A stretch of 10,884 nucleotides of DNA from Burkholderiales bacterium (GTDB lineage Bacteria; Pseudomonadota; Gammaproteobacteria; Burkholderiales; Burkholderiaceae_F): assembly GCA_021205255.1 (NCBI GenBank), contig JAJPXW010000316.1, forward strand, positions 1 to 10,884, in the 5' to 3' direction. The first letter of the stretch is position 1; each line of letters opens with the position of its first letter. Both the position numbers and the translations under genes were made by a program. Below are positions 6,783-10,884 of the stretch, piece after piece. The notes below the pieces were generated by a model. That model was not told where the DNA came from and made no database searches. It was given only the letters and a program-made list of their open reading frames with translations.

Positions 6783-7118
6783 TTGGCCGTAGTTCCTTTA
6801 TTACATGAGCTCAGGCGCATTCCCGACGGGAATGACTTGTGGGCCAGGCGTCACTTCTAGTTCATTTTCGAACAGGGCGTAATCATACATGAACCGAAAA
6901 AGAAATGTTTGTTTAAATTAACTTTTTCCGCTACAAGAGTTCAATTTGGGAGATTATGCCACTGCGGGGTGATTCGACTTTTGGTTATGAGATTCTCACA
7001 ACTTATACGACATTAATAGAATATCGATTACCCTCCCATTAGAGGGTAGCTTGTATCTTTAAGAAATTGAAGTCAGCAATGGCTCGCTTTTTACAGCGAG
7101 CCATTAGCACTGGACTAA
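6783..7118 (-). promoter_or_regulatory. Structured infC-rpmI intergenic leader (336 bp)
   Basis: No convincing gene is present. On the minus strand the stretch holds several perfect inverted repeats. AATGGCTCGCT/AGCGAGCCATT with a 6-base loop lies at 7078-7105, just after infC. TACCCTC/GAGGGTA lies at 7029-7048, GTTC/GAAC at 6860-6873, and CATTCCC/GGGAATG at 6818-6834, shortly before rpmI. GTTCAT at 6860-6865 could instead pair with ATGAAC at 6889-6894, which would exclude the 6860-6873 hairpin. A poor promoter candidate, TTGAAC-17-TTAATT, spans 6916-6944. The position fits an L20-responsive leader or an internal promoter controlling rpmI-rplT, but neither can be proved from the sequence. Confidence 0.5.
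7078..7105 (-). terminator. Strong hairpin after infC (terminator or processing site)
   Basis: A perfect 11-bp GC-containing stem, AATGGCTCGCT/AGCGAGCCATT, with loop GTAAAA begins 13 bases after the infC stop. The bases that follow on the minus strand are GCTGACTTCAATTTC, without an immediate T-run. It is therefore not a textbook intrinsic terminator and may instead protect the thrS-infC mRNA end or act as a partial terminator. Confidence 0.5.
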
Positions 7119-7640
7119 TTATTTTTTACGCTTCGGAGCAAGGACCATAATCATCTGGCGTCCTTCAAGCTTTGGGAAAGACTCCACCTGAGCAATTTCA
7201 CCCATATCCTGGCGAATGCGGTTCATCAATTCGTTACCGAACTGCTGGTGGGCCATTTCCCTGCCTCTATAGCGCAGAGTGACCTTAGCTTTATTGCCTT
7301 CTCCGATAAAACGCTGAAGCGCTCTTAGTTTTGTTTGGTAGTCATTTTCATCAGTCTGTGGACGGAATTTAACTTCCTTTACCTGAATGACTTTCTGCTT
7401 AGCCTTGGCCTCCTGGGCTTTTTTCTGTTCCTGATAACGGAACTTTCCATAGTCCATTAACTTGCAGACGGGAGGCTTTGCATTACGTGCAACCTCCACT
7501 AAATCCACATCGGCTTCCTCTGCCATGGCCAATGCCTGAGCAAGCTTGACGATACCGATCATGTTTCCGTCAACGTCAGTCAGGCGCACTTCTGGAACTC
7601 GGATCTCGCCATTGATCCGATGCGTACGTTCTTGTGCTAT
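7119..7640 (-). CDS. infC: Translation initiation factor IF-3 (173 aa), AUA start
   Basis: IF3 binds the 30S subunit, prevents premature 50S joining and checks initiator tRNA and start-codon pairing. The N-terminal domain runs from RINGEIRVPEVRL (8-20) to about residue 80 (PPVCKLMDYGKFRYQEQKKAQEAK leads into the linker). The C-terminal domain runs to residue 173, with VTLRYRGREMAHQQFG and a GRQMIMVLAPKRKK end. The first GTG in frame (7589) falls inside the conserved EVRLTDVDG and would delete the start of the N-domain. Reading upstream gives AQERTHRINGEIRVPE and then an in-frame TAA at 7653-7655, with no ATG, GTG or TTG between. AUA at 7638-7640 lies 6 bases after GGAG and gives a normal length; AUU at 7644-7646 directly abuts the GGAG. 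The stop of thrS is 24 bases upstream. Confidence 0.95.
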   Translation of the reverse strand: MAQERTHRINGEIRVPEVRLTDVDGNMIGIVKLAQALAMAEEADVDLVEVARNAKPPVCKLMDYGKFRYQEQKKAQEAKAKQKVIQVKEVKFRPQTDENDYQTKLRALQRFIGEGNKAKVTLRYRGREMAHQQFGNELMNRIRQDMGEIAQVESFPKLEGRQMIMVLAPKRKK

Positions 7641-7646
7641 TTCAAT

Positions 7647-7650
7647 CTCC
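7647..7650 (-). promoter_or_regulatory. infC ribosome-binding site
   Basis: GGAG on the minus strand, 6 bases before AUA and immediately adjacent to AUU. The spacing favours AUA (7638-7640) as the infC start codon. CTG at 7650-7652 overlaps the site itself and cannot use it. Confidence 0.65.
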
Positions 7651-7664
7651 AGTTAAGTTAACGT

Positions 7665-9581
7665 TCATGCAGGAAGCGCTCTTTCGGCTACTTCTTGCTG
7701 TACTTTATCAATAAATTCCTGCACACTCATCACGCCGAGATTCTTTCCATGTCTAGCTCTGACGGAAACGGTGCCGGATTCCTTTTCTTTTGCTCCAACA
7801 ACTAAAATATAAGGGAGCTTCTGTAAGCTAAGTTCGCGAATCTTATATGTTATTTTGCCACTTCGCAAATCTCCCTCAGCACGAAGTCCTGCCTTCTTAA
7901 GCTTAGCAACTACCTCTTGGGCATAGTCGATTTGATCATCGGTAATGTTGGCGACACCTACCTGAACCGGGGCAAGCCAGGTTGGGAATTGCCCTGCATA
8001 GTGTTCAATCAACATGCCAATGAATCTTTCCAGACTACCGATGATGGCGCGATGCAGCATTACAGGCGTGACTCGGGAATTATCCTCAGCGACATATTCA
8101 GCTCCTAAGCGTCCAGGCATTTGGAAATCGACCTGCATTGTTCCACATTGCCAGCCTCTACCTAAGGAGTCTTTTAAGTGGTATTCAATCTTTGGTCCGT
8201 AGAAAGCGCCTTCTCCTTCAAGAATGTCGTATTTGATACCAGCTTTTTCCAAGGAATCCTTCAAGGCCTTTTCTGCTTTATCCCAAGAAGCGTCGTCACC
8301 GATACGCTTATCAGGACGAGTTGCGATCTTATAGCTTATGTTTTCAAAGCCGAAGTCCTTATAGACTTTTTGCACTAAGTCTGTGTAAGCCACGCATTCA
8401 GACAAAATCTGATCTTCGGTGCAGAAGATATGTCCATCATCTTGCGTAAATCCACGAACTCGCATTAAACCATGCAAAGAGCCAGATGGTTCATTGCGGT
8501 GGCAAGCCCCAAATTCACCATAGCGCAGAGGTAAATCGCGGTAGGAACGCACTGCACTATTGAAGATCTGGATATGGCCAGGGCAGTTCATCGGTTTCAA
8601 GGCGTAATAACGGTTCTCGGACTCCGTGGTAAACATATTTTCCTTGTACTTATCCCAGTGACCGGATTTCTCCCACAGGGAACGGTCCAAGATTTGTGGA
8701 GCCTTGACTTCGTCATAGCCGTTTTCCTGGTACACCTTTCGCATGTACTGCTCAACTTGTTGCCACAGCGCCCAACCTTTTGAATGCCAGAAAATTAAGC
8801 CAGGAGCTTCTTCCTGGAAATGGAAGAGATCCAATTCCTTACCAAGCTTACGATGGTCTCTCTTTTCTGCTTCTTCAAGCATATGGAGATATTCTTTTTG
8901 CTCGGCGTTAGTAGCCCAGGCGGTTCCATAGATGCGCTGGAGCATCTCGTTTTTGCTATCGCCTCTCCAATAAGCACCAGCGATCTTCATGAGCTTATGG
9001 GTCTTCAGCATACCAGTTGATGGCGCATGAGGACCTCTACAAAGATCGACATATTCTCCCTGCCTATAAAGAGAGATAGGCTCGTTGTTAGGAATAGAGG
9101 CAATAATTTCAGCCTTGTAATGCTCGCCCTTATCCTTGAAGAACTTAACGGCATCATCTCGATCCATTTCCTCACGGACAATAGGAAGGTTGCGCTCGAC
9201 AATTTCGTTCATCTTTTTTTCGATGACGGGCAGGTCTTCCATTGTGAGTGGACGAGGCATTGAGAAGTCATAGTAAAAGCCATTTTCTATGACTGGTCCA
9301 ATAGTTACTTCAGCATCGGGGAATAGCTCCTTCACTGCATGGGCCATCAGATGCGAAGTGGAATGCCTAATGATATCGAGGCCTTCTGGATCTTTAGCAG
9401 TGACGATCGATACTGTGCTGTCTTCCGTAATGGGATGGTTTGTATCCACCAGTTTGCCATTGACTTTTCCCGCTACTGCGGCCCGGAGCAAACCTGGCCC
9501 AATGGAACCGGCAACTTCAGCAACCGTGACTGGATTTTCAAATTCCCTCTTTGATCCGTCCGGCAAAGTCACTGCGATCAT
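7665..9581 (-). CDS. thrS: Threonine--tRNA ligase (638 aa)
   Basis: Cytoplasmic class II synthetase that charges tRNA-Thr and removes wrongly attached serine. The TGS domain occupies residues 1-62. The editing domain follows, with HSTSH (His73, His77) and YVDLCRGPH (Cys181, His185). The catalytic core contains motif 2 CHRNEPSGSLHGLMRVRGFTQDDGH and motif 3 HRAIIGSLERF. The active-site zinc ligands are Cys333 (MNCPGH), His384 (DDGH) and His510 (MLHRA). The C-terminal anticodon-binding domain starts near 535. Length and residue positions match E. coli ThrS almost exactly. The ATG at 9581 has GGAG eight bases upstream. It is the first gene of the translation cluster, and the leader upstream contains two hairpins. 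Confidence 0.98.
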   Translation of the reverse strand: MIAVTLPDGSKREFENPVTVAEVAGSIGPGLLRAAVAGKVNGKLVDTNHPITEDSTVSIVTAKDPEGLDIIRHSTSHLMAHAVKELFPDAEVTIGPVIENGFYYDFSMPRPLTMEDLPVIEKKMNEIVERNLPIVREEMDRDDAVKFFKDKGEHYKAEIIASIPNNEPISLYRQGEYVDLCRGPHAPSTGMLKTHKLMKIAGAYWRGDSKNEMLQRIYGTAWATNAEQKEYLHMLEEAEKRDHRKLGKELDLFHFQEEAPGLIFWHSKGWALWQQVEQYMRKVYQENGYDEVKAPQILDRSLWEKSGHWDKYKENMFTTESENRYYALKPMNCPGHIQIFNSAVRSYRDLPLRYGEFGACHRNEPSGSLHGLMRVRGFTQDDGHIFCTEDQILSECVAYTDLVQKVYKDFGFENISYKIATRPDKRIGDDASWDKAEKALKDSLEKAGIKYDILEGEGAFYGPKIEYHLKDSLGRGWQCGTMQVDFQMPGRLGAEYVAEDNSRVTPVMLHRAIIGSLERFIGMLIEHYAGQFPTWLAPVQVGVANITDDQIDYAQEVVAKLKKAGLRAEGDLRSGKITYKIRELSLQKLPYILVVGAKEKESGTVSVRARHGKNLGVMSVQEFIDKVQQEVAERALPA

Positions 9582-9625
9582 GAATAATTCTCCAACTTAA
9601 TAATCTTTTCCTTATTTATTGTTCT

Positions 9626-9673
9626 TTGGCAGGATGGACTAAATCCGCCAACTTCCGCAAAACCGCGGGTTTT
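9626..9673 (-). promoter_or_regulatory. Hairpins in the thrS 5' leader
   Basis: Two inverted repeats lie 45-95 bases before the thrS ATG. On the minus strand AAAACC-CGC-GGTTTT (9659-9673) comes first. TTGGC and GCCAA arms (9626-9651) come next, and their interior can pair GGA with either of two TCC copies. There is no T-run, so intrinsic termination is unlikely. E. coli ThrRS represses its own translation through leader hairpins that mimic tRNA-Thr, but I see no CGU-type anticodon-like loop here, so autoregulation is only a possibility. Confidence 0.4.
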
Positions 9674-9683
9674 CAGCTAGTCG

Positions 9684-9711
9684 ATTCTAAACATCGAATA
9701 GCAAATTTGAA
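9684..9711 (-). promoter_or_regulatory. Candidate sigma-70 promoter of thrS
   Basis: On the minus strand TTCAAA (9706-9711) and TAGAAT (9684-9689) are separated by 16 bases. The -10 differs from TATAAT by one base and the -35 matches four of six. It would start a leader of about 95 bases carrying both hairpins. The region is AT-rich, so a chance match is quite possible. Confidence 0.35.
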
Positions 9712-10093
9712 CATTTAGAAATAATGTTTTATTGCGCATTTGAAGACTTAGCCACAGCTACATACCTAATTACGAGTTAGCACAACTAAGCCTTTATGCA
9801 AATTTTCTGAATAGTATGGGAAATGGCCTCAATTGGCAAGACGACGGATACTGCTGCAGAACCAAACATCACCTAGTCATATACGTATATGTAATTGCTA
9901 ATTTCCGCATACGTATTACAACATGCGTTGCAAATTACCTTCCCGCACCCTTTGAAAATTACGTAATGACACATATCAAAAATATGTACTTGCACATGCA
10001 AGGAAATACACATAGACGTGTTTACAAGCTAATGCTTTTAGCTAAATCAAAGCAAAGATATAGAAACCTTCAGAAAAAGAAACTAATCGCCTA
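9712..10093. other. AT-rich, gene-free stretch with clustered palindromes
   Basis: No supportable gene is present here. Between 9878 and 10042 there are many short inverted repeats. CATATACGTATATG (9878-9891) and ATTACGTAAT (9958-9967) are perfect palindromes, and ATACGTAT recurs at 9909-9916. ACATAT/ATATGT flank CAAAA at 9971-9987, CTTGCA-CA-TGCAAG lies at 9989-10002, and GCTAA/TTAGC lies at 10028-10042. TACGTA occurs three times (9882, 9910, 9960). The stretch lies after the DUF4143 ATPase gene and before thrS. It could hold operators or transcript-end structures, or may simply be AT-rich spacer. I see no direct-repeat array and no attachment-site-like pair. Confidence 0.5.
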
Positions 10094-10884
10094 TTAAATA
10101 CTCCAGATGGAATGAGCCATGACATCCGAAGAAAGAAACTCTGGTTTCTCGCACAGACAAATTAACGCACCGTAGCCTCTGTGAATATGCTCACCTTTGA
10201 TCAAATCGAAATCTTTCACCATACTGGCTTGCGGTTTTACGGTGGTTTCAATGTTTATCGGATAATATTTGCTCCTGTTCTTAATTAGAAGATCAATCGT
10301 ATTGCCCTTAGTGTCACGGTAATGATAAAAGCGTGGATTTTTACCGCTATGGAACCAACTTTTTAGAAGCTCAATGACAACGAAGTTTTCAAAGAAAAAA
10401 TTTGACTGTTGGATTGTCCGCAGAGCCTCGGGAGTTGAAATTTGGCAGAGCCAAGCGGCTAGTCCGGTATCTGTGAAATAGAGTTTCGGCTCCTTAATGA
10501 TGCTTTTACTTTCAATCTTATTGGGGAAAGCTGGAAGTAAGTAAATAAGTCCAGTATCCTCTACTAATGAAAGCCATTCTTTTACAGTCGCCGTAGAAAT
10601 TCCGGCTGCGGATGCTATAGCATTTACCTGTAGCTCTTGACCTATTTTTGACGCTAAAGTTTTTAAGAACTGTTTAAAAGTATCTAGGTGCCTAATCCCA
10701 GTCGGAACGATATCACGCTCTATATACTCATTAAGTAGATTGTTGAAAAACTTGTCCCTGCCTCTCAATGTTGTAAAGTGAATCCCTCCCCATGAGCCTT
10801 CCCAGATTTGATTCCAAGTTCCTGCGATAGTTTGACTATTAAGACTCCCCTTTAAATATCTAGAAGGAAGATAGCGCCATTGGT
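10094..10884 (-). CDS. AAA-type ATPase with DUF4143 domain, 5' end outside window
   Basis: C-terminal part of a protein of the AAA_14 plus DUF4143 architecture. A TTG at 10768 could be taken as a start, but the frame stays open to the window edge. The extra residues include RYLPSRYLKGS and IWEGSWGGI, and lead into LLNEYIERDI, the normal linker between ATPase and DUF4143. The gene therefore continues upstream with its nucleotide-binding domain unseen. Visible parts are a helix-turn-helix-like segment (IASAAGISTATVKEWLSLVEDTGLIYLL), KLYFTDTGLAAWL, FFENFVVIELLKSW and the nuclease-like strand YRDTKGNTIDLLIKNRSKYYPINIE. Where relatives have E-hydrophobic-D followed by P-I-E-x-K, this one has T-I-D and P-I-N-I-E, so a nuclease-like site looks degraded. 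The family's function is poorly known. It is often strain-variable, which suggests accessory DNA here. Confidence 0.85.
   Translation of the reverse strand, partial: QWRYLPSRYLKGSLNSQTIAGTWNQIWEGSWGGIHFTTLRGRDKFFNNLLNEYIERDIVPTGIRHLDTFKQFLKTLASKIGQELQVNAIASAAGISTATVKEWLSLVEDTGLIYLLPAFPNKIESKSIIKEPKLYFTDTGLAAWLCQISTPEALRTIQQSNFFFENFVVIELLKSWFHSGKNPRFYHYRDTKGNTIDLLIKNRSKYYPINIETTVKPQASMVKDFDLIKGEHIHRGYGALICLCEKPEFLSSDVMAHSIWSI

Noticed and set aside
9626..9673. T-box riboswitch upstream of thrS
   Set aside because: The CCGCGG sequence superficially recalls the T-box ACCGCG element, but the conserved AGGGTGG-ACC context, specifier loop and terminator are missing. T-boxes are also not expected in this group.
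9816..10097. 93-aa plus-strand ORF in the thrS upstream gap
   Set aside because: It has no ribosome-binding site, no recognisable domain and a composition dictated by AT-rich palindromic DNA. It runs against the direction of every supported gene and overlaps the end of the ATPase gene.
1..10884. CRISPR array, insertion sequence or prophage
   Set aside because: There are no regularly spaced repeats, transposase, integrase or phage genes. The only repeats are the short palindromes described upstream of thrS and in the gene leaders.

Overview
The window reads as part of a betaproteobacterial chromosome. PheS, PheT, L20, L35, IF3 and the MerR protein all resemble Burkholderiales proteins as I remember them. 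The unusually long IHF-alpha N-terminus is another trait I associate with that group. The DNA is more AT-leaning than in free-living Burkholderia, so a gut- or host-associated lineage such as Sutterellaceae is plausible. That placement is inference. All supported genes lie on the minus strand, so transcription runs from high to low coordinates.

High-coordinate end: the window opens inside an AAA-type ATPase with a C-terminal DUF4143 domain (its 5' end is outside). About 510 bases without a convincing gene follow. They hold a cluster of short perfect palindromes and then the thrS leader with a candidate promoter and two hairpins.

Core (9581 down to 1698): this is the classic translation cluster thrS-infC-rpmI-rplT-pheS-pheT-ihfA-merR-tRNA-Pro. 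It makes threonyl-tRNA synthetase, initiation factor IF3, ribosomal proteins L35 and L20, both subunits of phenylalanyl-tRNA synthetase, IHF-alpha and a MerR-like regulator, and ends in a proline tRNA (anticodon GGG) with an encoded CCA. Two stretches look regulatory: the 336-base infC-rpmI gap, rich in hairpins, and the rplT-pheS gap with two tandem hairpins at the place where E. coli attenuates pheST. infC has no ATG, GTG or TTG start at the position homology requires. It most likely begins with AUA behind a GGAG ribosome-binding site.

Low-coordinate end: below the tRNA lie two accessory-looking genes, a DUF4186 protein and a radical SAM protein of the COG0731-like group, followed by a weak terminator-like hairpin.

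I found no CRISPR array, insertion sequence, prophage or obvious new defence system. The items most worth a second look are the infC start, the non-coding leaders, the palindrome cluster upstream of thrS, and the altered nuclease-like motif in the DUF4143 protein.
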